Shown: in pieces, positions 34,016-41,880 of the stretch
Position numbering within the stretch: the stretch's first letter is position 1
Layout: the number at the start of each line of letters is the position of its first letter
Origin: an uncultured Muribaculaceae bacterium
Lineage (GTDB): Bacteria > Bacteroidota > Bacteroidia > Bacteroidales > Muribaculaceae
Reading direction: 5' to 3'
DNA: 64,000 nucleotides
NCBI GenBank assembly: GCA_910587075.1
Contig: CAJUKE010000001.1
Location: 1-64,000 of the forward strand
Position numbers and translations under genes: made by a program
Notes under the pieces: generated by a model
What the model saw: the letters and a program-made list of their open reading frames with translations, nothing else
Told to the model about the DNA's origin: nothing
Database searches by the model: none

Positions 34016-34825
34016 ATGAGAGTCATTATTCAGGAAAACTACGAGAACCTTTCGCGCTGGGCCGCGAACTATGTCGCCCACCGCATCAACGAAGCCAAAC
34101 CCACCGCGGAGAAACCCTTCGTGCTCGGCTGCCCCACCGGAAGCTCGCCCCTGGGCATGTACCGCGAGCTCATCAAGCTCTACAAGGAAGGCAAGGTATC
34201 GTTCAAGAACGTCGTAACATTCAATATGGACGAGTACCGCGGCATACCCCGCGACCACGAGCAGAGCTACCACACCTTCATGTGGAGCAACTTCTTCAGC
34301 CATATCGACATCCCCCGCGAAAACGTGAACATCCTCGACGGCAACGCCCCCGACCCCGAGGCCGAGTGCCGCCGCTTCGAGGAGAAGATGGCCGCCTACG
34401 GAGGCGTTGACCTCTTCATGGGCGGCGTAGGCCCCGACGGCCATATCGCCTTCAACGAACCCTGCTCCTCGCTGAGCTCGCGCACCCGCGTGAAGACCCT
34501 CACCACCGACACCATCATCGCCAACTCGCGCTTTTTCGACAACGACGTCAACAAAGTGCCCAAAACCGCCCTCACCGTAGGCGTGGGCACCGTGATGGAT
34601 GCCAAGAGCGTGCTGCTGCTCGTCAACGGCCACAACAAGGCCCGCGCCCTGCGCCACGGCGTGGAAGGCGCTGTCAGCCAGATGTGGACCATCTCGGCCC
34701 TGCAGCTCCACCCCGCCGCGGTGATCGTGGCCGACGACGCCGCCTGCGCCGAGCTCCAGGTTCAGACCTACCGCTACTTCAAGGACATCGAATCGGCCAA
34801 CCTCGACCCCGAGAGCCAGCTCTAA
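34016..34825 (+). CDS. nagB: glucosamine-6-phosphate deaminase
   Basis: Converts glucosamine 6-phosphate to fructose 6-phosphate and ammonia. It has 269 residues, and key positions match the E. coli numbering: D72 in FNMDEYRG, D141-H143-E148 in GPDGHIAFNEP, and the phosphate loop CPTGSSPLGMY. So this is the catalytic deaminase of the pair. It lies divergent from the NagB-LmbE fusion behind a long leader (about 200 bases), and ends in a perfect terminator. Confidence 0.97.
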   Translation: MRVIIQENYENLSRWAANYVAHRINEAKPTAEKPFVLGCPTGSSPLGMYRELIKLYKEGKVSFKNVVTFNMDEYRGIPRDHEQSYHTFMWSNFFSHIDIPRENVNILDGNAPDPEAECRRFEEKMAAYGGVDLFMGGVGPDGHIAFNEPCSSLSSRTRVKTLTTDTIIANSRFFDNDVNKVPKTALTVGVGTVMDAKSVLLLVNGHNKARALRHGVEGAVSQMWTISALQLHPAAVIVADDAACAELQVQTYRYFKDIESANLDPESQL

Positions 34826-34847
34826 GCCTTAAAAACAAAACGAACAA

Positions 34848-34876
34848 GCCCCGCGGCGCAGCGCCGCGGGGCTTTA
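34848..34876 (+). terminator. Rho-independent terminator after nagB
   Basis: GCCCCGCGGCG and CGCCGCGGGGC form an 11-bp stem, followed by TTTATTGCTT. Confidence 0.88.
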
Positions 34877-34962
34877 TTGCTTCATTTCCAAACCAGGCGC
34901 TCAGGCACCTGCGAGGGCTTAGCAACCGTTTGGAAGCTATCTACTATGGAATAAGCGGCTTC

Positions 34963-35301
34963 TTAGTCGTCGAGGCCGAGTTTCTCCTTCGCGGGATTGC
35001 GGAAGAAGATTTTACCCTCGGTGTATTCCTGGGTCGCGATCAGGGTGGGCTTGGGGAGCTTCTCGTAGTACTTCGAGATTTCGATCTGCTCGCGGTTCTC
35101 GGAGATTTCCTCAAGGTTGTCGTTGAGCGAGGCAAACTCCTGGAGCTTTTTGTCGAGGTCGTGCTTCATTTCGCCAGCGATCTGGTTGGCGCGCTTTGCG
35201 ATGATGCACACAGTCTCATATACGTTGCCGGTGTCCTTGGAGAGCTCCATCATGTCGCGGGTGACGGTGTTGAGCGGAGCGTTTGTCTTCTTGTAGTCCA
35301 T
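34963..35301 (-). CDS. rpoZ: RNA polymerase omega subunit (Rpb6-like)
   Basis: A 112-residue protein of the Bacteroidetes omega type, only distantly related to E. coli RpoZ. It begins MDYKKTNAPLNTVTRDM, with VYETVCIIAKRANQIAGEM as the conserved helix that binds beta-prime, and ends KPTLIATQEYTEGKIFFRNP. It lies 49 bases downstream of bamD and is probably co-transcribed with it. Confidence 0.9.
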   Translation of the reverse strand: MDYKKTNAPLNTVTRDMMELSKDTGNVYETVCIIAKRANQIAGEMKHDLDKKLQEFASLNDNLEEISENREQIEISKYYEKLPKPTLIATQEYTEGKIFFRNPAKEKLGLDD

Positions 35302-35350
35302 ATTCGGTATGTGTTGCTTTTTTTGTTTCTTTGGTAAGGGCCCGCTGGGG

Positions 35351-36166
35351 TTACTCCTTGACGTGCTTACGGGCGATTTTGCAGATGTTGTCGGCCTCCT
35401 GACGGCGGGGCGAGTCGGGATAATTGTTGATGAAGGAGTAATACTCGTCGAGCACGTCGCGGAAGCGGTCGGCCTTCTTTTCCTCCACCGAGAGGTTGGC
35501 CTCCTGGTAGCGGGCCTTCAGCACGAGCATCTCCAACTCCTCCTTATACTTCGAATAGGGGTACTCCTTGATGGCGTTGCGGGCGGTGATGATCGCACTC
35601 TCGTAGTTGTTGCCCATATAAGTGCCCAGGTTGTAATAGAGCTGGGCGTTCTGCAGCTCCTTGAGGGTGAGCTTGTCCTGCATCTCGAAGATGGCGTTCT
35701 GCGCCGAGTTCACCTTGTCGGAGCGAGGGAAGAAGTCAAGGAACCCTTGCAGCTCCTCGATGGCCTTGATTGTTTCCGACTGGTCGAGCTGCGCCTCAGG
35801 GGAGTCGAGATAATAAGCGTATCCGGCATAATAGCGGCAGAGCTCCGAGAACTTGCCCTTGGGGTAACGCTGGTAATATGCCTTGAAATAGGCGGCCGCG
35901 TCGGGGTACTCCTTGTTTTCGTAATAGCTGAGCCCGAGCAGGTAGAGCGCCTCCTCGGCCTTGTCGGACCCCTTGAGCTGGGTGACTATATCCTTCAGGA
36001 GGGTGTACGACTGAACGTAGCGCTTGTTCTCAAACGCCCGTTTGGCGTAGTCAAACCTATAGTTGGGGTCGGGACTCTTAAGCGCTTTCTGATATTCGCC
36101 GCACCCCGAAAGGAGGGCGAGCGAGGCCACGGCGCAAAGGAGCATTCCAGCTATTTTCTTAAGCAT
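35351..36166 (-). CDS. bamD: outer-membrane assembly lipoprotein BamD
   Basis: Lipoprotein of the BAM complex that helps insert beta-barrel proteins in the outer membrane. It has 271 residues with a signal peptide and lipobox LLSGC (Cys22). The mature part consists of TPR-like helix pairs (YDYAKRAFENKRYVQSYTLL is close to the first; later YYENKEYPDAAAYFKAYYQRYPKGKF). The first gene of a bamD-rpoZ pair. Confidence 0.9.
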   Translation of the reverse strand: MLKKIAGMLLCAVASLALLSGCGEYQKALKSPDPNYRFDYAKRAFENKRYVQSYTLLKDIVTQLKGSDKAEEALYLLGLSYYENKEYPDAAAYFKAYYQRYPKGKFSELCRYYAGYAYYLDSPEAQLDQSETIKAIEELQGFLDFFPRSDKVNSAQNAIFEMQDKLTLKELQNAQLYYNLGTYMGNNYESAIITARNAIKEYPYSKYKEELEMLVLKARYQEANLSVEEKKADRFRDVLDEYYSFINNYPDSPRRQEADNICKIARKHVKE

Positions 36167-36298
36167 AAGCGGTATAACCTGTTTAAATATTGAGTGAGCG
36201 CGCAGGCAGTAACTGGACGCGCCAGCGGAAAGGCGGGTAACCAGCTAATAACTAACGGCTTCGCCCCAAGGCCATTGACACCGGGGCATTTCAAGCCA

Positions 36299-36306
36299 CA
36301 AAGTTA
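36299..36306 (-). promoter_or_regulatory. -7 box of bamD
   Basis: Minus-strand TAACTTTG, about 130 bases before the bamD start. Confidence 0.4.
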
Positions 36307-36346
36307 CAAAAATTCCGCCGAACACGCCCATCACCCGGCGCGAATT

Positions 36347-36378
36347 TTTGCTAAAAAGCGCCGTATTTCGTAACTTCG
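36347..36378 (+). promoter_or_regulatory. promoter of the PASTA protein and rluD
   Basis: TTTG at 36347-36350, 20 bases, TAACTTCG at 36371-36378. Confidence 0.6.
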
Positions 36379-36432
36379 CGCCACGAAGTGACCGCTTCAG
36401 GCACACTTCGCGACTTCCGACCACGACACCAT

Positions 36433-37248
36433 ATGAACCACGATAACGATTCGAGATATACCCGCCGACGCCCCGACGGCCTCCGCGACGAGGACTGGGA
36501 CGATGATGAATTCCAGACCCCGCGAGGCCGGAAATACCGCTACGAAGACGAGCCCGCGCCCGACGATTACGACTTCGTTGACGCGCCGCGCCGAAGCGGC
36601 GGACGCGGCTCCAGGCCCACCCAGCCCGAGGCCGGGGGGAGCTTCCGCAAACGCCACCCGGTGCTTATGAACCTCCTGTACATCGTATTGGCCACCTGCC
36701 TCGCCCTGTGGATGCTGATGTGGTTTCTCGACTACTGGACCTTCCACGGGCAGGAGCGCCCCGTGCCCGACGTGAAGGGGCAGCCCGCCCAGATGGCCCT
36801 GGCCAATATCGACCATATGGGCCTCAAAGGCGTTGTTTCCGACTCGGTGTTCGACTCCTACAGCCGCCCCGGCACCGTTGTGGAACAGGTGCCCGTGCCC
36901 GGTGCGCGCATCAAAACCGGCGGCAGCGTCTACGTCACAATCGTGGCCTACTCCCCGAAGCTCGTCACCGTGCCCGACTTCTACAACGTGTCAATCCGCC
37001 AGGCCCGCTCGATGTTCGAGGGGCTCGGCATAGCCCAGGTGCGCGAAGTGCCCGTGCTCTCGGAGTACGCCGGGCTCGTGCTCGGTGCCAAGTTCAACGG
37101 CGTTGAGCTCCAGCCGGGAGCCCGCATCCCGGTAAGCTCGGTGGTAACCCTCGAAGTTGGCACAGGCATGAAGACCATCGAGGAGGAGGACTCCATTTAC
37201 GACCCGGAAGCGATCGACCAGGTTATCGACCAGCTCAATATTGAATAA
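36433..37248 (+). CDS. PASTA domain membrane protein
   Basis: A 271-residue single-pass protein. A charged N-terminal stretch of about 75 residues is cytoplasmic, followed by a membrane helix near 78-100 (LMNLLYIVLATCLALWMLMW). Outside there are two clear PASTA repeats (VPDVKGQPAQMALANIDHMG; VPDFYNVSIRQARSMFEGLG) and a short third-like end. PASTA domains bind peptidoglycan fragments. No kinase domain is attached, unlike in Firmicutes. The start at 36433 is chosen because it lies after the promoter, and the extra residues from 36388 would be unusual. rluD starts 4 bases after the stop. Confidence 0.85.
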   Translation: MNHDNDSRYTRRRPDGLRDEDWDDDEFQTPRGRKYRYEDEPAPDDYDFVDAPRRSGGRGSRPTQPEAGGSFRKRHPVLMNLLYIVLATCLALWMLMWFLDYWTFHGQERPVPDVKGQPAQMALANIDHMGLKGVVSDSVFDSYSRPGTVVEQVPVPGARIKTGGSVYVTIVAYSPKLVTVPDFYNVSIRQARSMFEGLGIAQVREVPVLSEYAGLVLGAKFNGVELQPGARIPVSSVVTLEVGTGMKTIEEEDSIYDPEAIDQVIDQLNIE

Positions 37249-37252
37249 GCCT

Positions 37253-38335
37253 ATGGACCGCGATTACCAAGACTTCGACGACCTCGAAGCGACCGACGCG
37301 GCCGACGGTCTCGCCGGAGCGTCGGCCGACGGACAGGAGCTTTTCGAGCACTTCCGTTTCGTGGCCGACAAGGGGCAGCAACTCCTCAGGGTCGACAAAT
37401 TCCTCGTGGCCCATATGCCCAAGGCATCGTCGCGCAACCGCATCCAGCAGGCCGCCGAGGCGGGCTGCATTCTCGTGAACGGCAAGGCGGTGAAATCGAA
37501 CTACCGCGTAAAACCCGACGACGTTGTGAGCATCGTGATGGACCGCCCGCGCTACGAGATGGAAATCGTGGCCGAGGATATTCCGCTCGACATCGTTTAT
37601 GAGGACGACGACGTGCTGGTTGTCAACAAACCGGCCGGACTGGTTGTGCATCCGGGCCACGGCAACTACTCCGGCACGCTCGTGAACGCCCTCGCCTGGC
37701 ACTTCCGCGACACACCGAACTACGACGTCAACGACCCGCGGCTCGGGCTGGTGCACCGCATCGACAAAGACACCTCCGGGCTGTTGGTAGTGGCCAAGAC
37801 CCCCGACGCCAAAACCGACCTCGGACGTCAGTTCTTCAACAAGACCACCAAACGCGAATACATAGCCCTCGTATGGGGGATTCCCAATCCGCCCGAGGGA
37901 ACCGTCAGCACCAACATTGGCCGCGACGTGCGCGACCGCCTGAAAATGACTGTCTACCCACTCGACGGGGCGGAAGGGAAGCGGGCCGTCACCCACTACG
38001 AGGTGACCGAGCCCCTGGGCCACGTCGCAGCCGTGAAATGCGTGCTGGAAACCGGCCGCACCCACCAGATACGCGTGCATATGCGCCACCTCGGCCATCC
38101 ACTCTTCAACGACGCACGCTACGGTGGCGACATACCCCTGCGAGGCAACACCTCGGCCAAGTACCGCCAGTTCATCACCAACTGCTTCGCCGTATGCCCG
38201 CGCCAGGCGCTCCACGCCCGCACCCTCGGCTTCGTGCATCCCCGCACCCGCGAGGAAATGTTCTTCACAGCCCCCATCCCCGCCGACATGGAGGCCCTCC
38301 TCGAACGCTGGCGCTCCTACGCCACCGCCAACTGA
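37253..38335 (+). CDS. RluD-type 23S rRNA pseudouridine synthase
   Basis: Modifies uridines in 23S rRNA. It has 360 residues from the ATG at 37253. The S4 RNA-binding domain is near residues 45-110 (RVDKFLVAHMPKASSRNRIQ). The catalytic aspartate lies in GLVHRIDKDTSGLLVVAK. The C-terminal GRTHQIRVHMRHLGHPL motif is typical of the RluA/RluD family. The target uridine cannot be told from sequence. Coupled to the PASTA gene, as I believe is common in Bacteroidales. Confidence 0.92.
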   Translation: MDRDYQDFDDLEATDAADGLAGASADGQELFEHFRFVADKGQQLLRVDKFLVAHMPKASSRNRIQQAAEAGCILVNGKAVKSNYRVKPDDVVSIVMDRPRYEMEIVAEDIPLDIVYEDDDVLVVNKPAGLVVHPGHGNYSGTLVNALAWHFRDTPNYDVNDPRLGLVHRIDKDTSGLLVVAKTPDAKTDLGRQFFNKTTKREYIALVWGIPNPPEGTVSTNIGRDVRDRLKMTVYPLDGAEGKRAVTHYEVTEPLGHVAAVKCVLETGRTHQIRVHMRHLGHPLFNDARYGGDIPLRGNTSAKYRQFITNCFAVCPRQALHARTLGFVHPRTREEMFFTAPIPADMEALLERWRSYATAN

Positions 38336-38374
38336 CCCCACCCCTCCTTCCCTATCAGCTGAACTAAAACACCT

Positions 38375-40099
38375 ATGCGCATCGACGTATATGAACTGTA
38401 CCGCGGTATCGCCGAGAAACGCCCGGCAAGGATAGCGATCGCGCTCACGCTCATAGCGGCGGGAGTGCTGCTGCCTATGGCGCTGGTGCCGTTCGAGGAT
38501 TTCCGCTTCGGCGACGAGCCTTATCAGGCGTATTGCTGCAAGTATTACGAAAGGGGGTATCTCGGGATGCTGTCGTTCTGGATCGGCCATCTGTGGATGG
38601 CGGCTTTCGGCGAACGGTACATAAGCCTGCGAGTGCTTATGACGCTGTGCTATGTGTCGTCAATCGCTATCGGTTGCGGCTACCTGCGCCACAGAGGATT
38701 CTCCATCGTGAAGTGCTCCGCTATATTTTTCACTGGCGCGATAGGCATAATACTCAATAATATAACTGTTTATGGCTGGGATGCGGGGAGTTATCCGTTT
38801 GTCGCGCTCACGCTATACTCCACATTGCTATATCTCGAAAAGCCGTCATGGCAACGCGCGGCGGTAACCGGCGCAGGGCTTGCGGCAATGACACTCGCGA
38901 GACTGCCACTTATAACGGGAGTGCCTGTTGTGGCGGCCTTGATTCTATATCGGCGAGGCATCGGCAAAGACCATTTGAGGATAGCCGCCATAGACCTCGC
39001 ATCGGCCGCGGGAGGATTTCTGCTTACGTTCATCGCCCTGACCACTCTGATGGTCGGTTCTCCACTGGGCTACTTCGGAGCAGTGACGCAGGAAAACACA
39101 GTTGGAGGGCATTCCATTAGCTACCTGATGCTTATTTGGGAGATGTGCGTGAAATTCGCATATTATATTTCGGCGACCTTCCTTCCCGGGTGCGCGGCGG
39201 TGGCGCTCAGCTACTACTACGCGCGGCAGAAGGGGAACAGCCTATGGTTGCACATTGCCGTGATAGCGATTATGATCTACGCGGTAAGATGCGCCTTTAT
39301 GAATATGCCTAACGCCCGCGACCAACTGTTCTGGTGCAATTTCGGCATCATCGTGCCGTCGGCGTTCTTCGTCCTGGTTGCCGGTCCGTTAGGGAACCTG
39401 CGCTCGGGGAAGCCTCTGAAACCAGGGCTGCTGTATCTCGCGGCCATCGCGGGATTCGCCATGACCCAGGCCGCCGGCTCCGACAGAATTGTCGAGCGTA
39501 TCGGATGGACACTGACGTTCGCGTTCGCCTTTGGCGCGAGCAGCGACTACTTCCTGCGGGAGCGTCGGCTCACTTTTTATCTCACATTGTTCACCGCCTT
39601 GGTTGTCACCGGGTTCTATACCCAGAAGCTCAACGCCCTCAACAAAGCGTGGCTTCCGGCGGTGCATCCCCGCTACGCGACAGTATTCGACGGCATAAGG
39701 CCCTACGACGAGCCTGGCATAGTCTATGCCCCGCTCGACAGCGTGAAATTCCTGAAAAACAACTTGGAGAATCTCGGGCTAAGGACTGTTGCCATAGGCA
39801 TTATAAGCCCGTGCTATAATTTCAGCATTGACGAGCACGGCGAAAACTCGGGAATGAAGTTTCTCCTGACTGGCGAAGATGTAAGGAATGATTTCCACAG
39901 AGCCGAAAGCCGCGAACCAGTTGACGCCGTGATACATCTCGCCGTATGGGAAGATCCGGATGTTGATTCCCTAATGACAGCCAACCGTTTCCTACGTTAC
40001 AGCGCTACAGATTTCCCGCGTGTAGTGGTCTACGCCAAGGACAGTATATTGCCGACCTTGCCCGCCGACCCATACAAAGCCTGGGGCTATAGGAAGTAA
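38375..40099 (+). CDS. polytopic membrane protein, GT-C-like (paralogue 1 of 3)
   Basis: A 574-residue membrane protein with about ten hydrophobic segments. The loop after the first helix reads PFEDFRFGDEPYQAYCC; an acidic pair in the first outer loop is the mark of GT-C glycosyltransferases that use lipid-linked sugars, so such a role is possible. The C-terminal part from about residue 420 is soluble and outside, ending DPYKAWGYRK. It shares the loop motif, the GWDAGSYP motif and the end with the two genes that follow, so the three arose by duplication. No known family name can be given. It lies 39 bases after rluD. Confidence 0.6.
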   Translation: MRIDVYELYRGIAEKRPARIAIALTLIAAGVLLPMALVPFEDFRFGDEPYQAYCCKYYERGYLGMLSFWIGHLWMAAFGERYISLRVLMTLCYVSSIAIGCGYLRHRGFSIVKCSAIFFTGAIGIILNNITVYGWDAGSYPFVALTLYSTLLYLEKPSWQRAAVTGAGLAAMTLARLPLITGVPVVAALILYRRGIGKDHLRIAAIDLASAAGGFLLTFIALTTLMVGSPLGYFGAVTQENTVGGHSISYLMLIWEMCVKFAYYISATFLPGCAAVALSYYYARQKGNSLWLHIAVIAIMIYAVRCAFMNMPNARDQLFWCNFGIIVPSAFFVLVAGPLGNLRSGKPLKPGLLYLAAIAGFAMTQAAGSDRIVERIGWTLTFAFAFGASSDYFLRERRLTFYLTLFTALVVTGFYTQKLNALNKAWLPAVHPRYATVFDGIRPYDEPGIVYAPLDSVKFLKNNLENLGLRTVAIGIISPCYNFSIDEHGENSGMKFLLTGEDVRNDFHRAESREPVDAVIHLAVWEDPDVDSLMTANRFLRYSATDFPRVVVYAKDSILPTLPADPYKAWGYRK

Positions 40100-40115
40100 C
40101 CCATTGAAATATATC

Positions 40116-41864
40116 ATGATGAAACACTTGGCCGAAGCCGGACACCGACTGCTGAGCGACCCGAGAGCCCGGGTGGCCCTGACCGCCGCGTGCCTCGTGA
40201 TGGGCACCATACTCCCCTTCCTTTTAGTGCCTTTCGAGGTGTTCCGCTTCCGCGACGAGCCTTACCAAGCCTACTGCTGCCTGGAATATAGCCGCGCGTA
40301 TCCGGCGTTGCTCACATTTTTCGCCGGCCACAAATGGATGGAGGCCTTCGGCCAAACGTTCATAGCATTGAGATACCTGATGACCGTTTGCTTCGTATCG
40401 TCAGCCGCTATCGGTTACGCGTATCTGAGAATCAGGAAAGTATCTGCCTTGCGGGCCTCCGCCGTGTATCTCATCACGGCCATTGGCTTGGTACTCACCT
40501 ACCTGCCTATCTACAACTGGGACTCGGGCGCATACCCGTCGACCGCGCTCGGACTGTTGACGTTGCTGCTTTACATCGACTCGCCTTCGCGGGCTAAAGC
40601 GTCATTTATGGGAGCGGCTGTCGGACTGATGATTTTGTTCCGGCTACCGATGGTGGCGGCGCTCGCGGTAATGGCCCTGTTCGTGATGACCGCACCGGAT
40701 GCGAAGTACAAGACCAGCCAACGGTTTGCCGACCTCGGGATGCTCCTTATTTGCGCGGCAGCGATTTTCCTGATAGGAATATGCGCTATATCCGGATCAC
40801 CGCGGGCGTATATCTCATCCTTCTCCCATGGGAATACCGTCGGGGGGCACCGGCTCGTTGACATACCGGAGATTATACGGTTTTCCTACGAGCTGGCGGT
40901 CGCGCAATACAAATTCATGCTTCCATCGCTTGTGGCCATACTGCTTAGCGTGTGCTTCGCAAAATGCCGCCGACACGGCTGGATTTTATGGACCGGCGCG
41001 CTGCTACTCACTTACTACTCAGTAAGAACGGTGATATGCAACCACAGCGAGTGGACCTACTTCTGGTCGCACAACGGATTGCTCACGCCACTGGCGTTCG
41101 TAGCCATATTCTTCACCCCCCTATACGCCAACCTCAAAGGGCGCGCCACCGACAGGAAAAGCCTTTGGGGCGTCCTGGCGCTTGTCGCGTTCATGCTTCT
41201 GCAAGGTTTCGGGTCCGACGCGGTTTCCGAACGTATCGGATGGGTGCTCTGCATGGCGTTCGCCTTCGGGGTGAACAAAAACGCCATGGACAGATGCGGG
41301 CGCTTCGTCAGGTACCTGCTGATATTCTCCTCAGCGAGCCTGCTGTGCTACTTCGCGTTCGTACTCTTAAGGCTGGAACAGGGATGGGACGCTCCATTGC
41401 GCACCCGATATACCCCAGCGATAAACGGCACCCGCAACTTCCATCCTTTTGACTACCACCTTGAGATTGATAGCGCCAAGTTTGTATGCGACAATCTCAG
41501 AAGCAGAGGAATACCCACGGCGGTCGTAGGCAACGAATGTTGCTCCTACACATTCATTCTCGAAGAAACCACGCCTAACTCATCCATGCGCTACGTACCA
41601 TCGGCCGAGGAAACAATCGACGACATAATGACCGCGTCGGGACGCGGGGCGGTGATAGGGTGGCTGGATGTTGAAAAGGATCAGAAGGTTTCCGACGCCT
41701 TGGCGGCTGAGGGATATTCCCCCTGGCTGCGCATCGGCGACGCCTTCGTATTCTACGCCACCGACAGCGTCGCGGCGATGTTGCCGGAGGACCCGTTCAG
41801 GGGGTGGGGTTTCGTACCTTTGAAGGAACTGAATCAAAAAGAACCACAAACCAGCGCCCATTGA
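40116..41864 (+). CDS. polytopic membrane protein, GT-C-like (paralogue 2 of 3)
   Basis: A 582-residue relative of the preceding gene, from the ATG at 40116; the TTG at 40104 is also in frame but less likely. The conserved loop is PFEVFRFRDEPYQAYCC, followed by NWDSGAYPSTALG and, at the end, DPFRGWGF. It carries the same number of hydrophobic segments and the C-terminal outer domain (NECCSYTFILEETTPNSSMRY, where paralogue 1 has a similar NSGMKF). It begins just after its neighbour, so the three genes are probably one operon. Divergence between copies is large, so the duplication is old. Confidence 0.6.
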   Translation: MMKHLAEAGHRLLSDPRARVALTAACLVMGTILPFLLVPFEVFRFRDEPYQAYCCLEYSRAYPALLTFFAGHKWMEAFGQTFIALRYLMTVCFVSSAAIGYAYLRIRKVSALRASAVYLITAIGLVLTYLPIYNWDSGAYPSTALGLLTLLLYIDSPSRAKASFMGAAVGLMILFRLPMVAALAVMALFVMTAPDAKYKTSQRFADLGMLLICAAAIFLIGICAISGSPRAYISSFSHGNTVGGHRLVDIPEIIRFSYELAVAQYKFMLPSLVAILLSVCFAKCRRHGWILWTGALLLTYYSVRTVICNHSEWTYFWSHNGLLTPLAFVAIFFTPLYANLKGRATDRKSLWGVLALVAFMLLQGFGSDAVSERIGWVLCMAFAFGVNKNAMDRCGRFVRYLLIFSSASLLCYFAFVLLRLEQGWDAPLRTRYTPAINGTRNFHPFDYHLEIDSAKFVCDNLRSRGIPTAVVGNECCSYTFILEETTPNSSMRYVPSAEETIDDIMTASGRGAVIGWLDVEKDQKVSDALAAEGYSPWLRIGDAFVFYATDSVAAMLPEDPFRGWGFVPLKELNQKEPQTSAH

Positions 41865-41880
41865 TTTAACCCCATACCAA

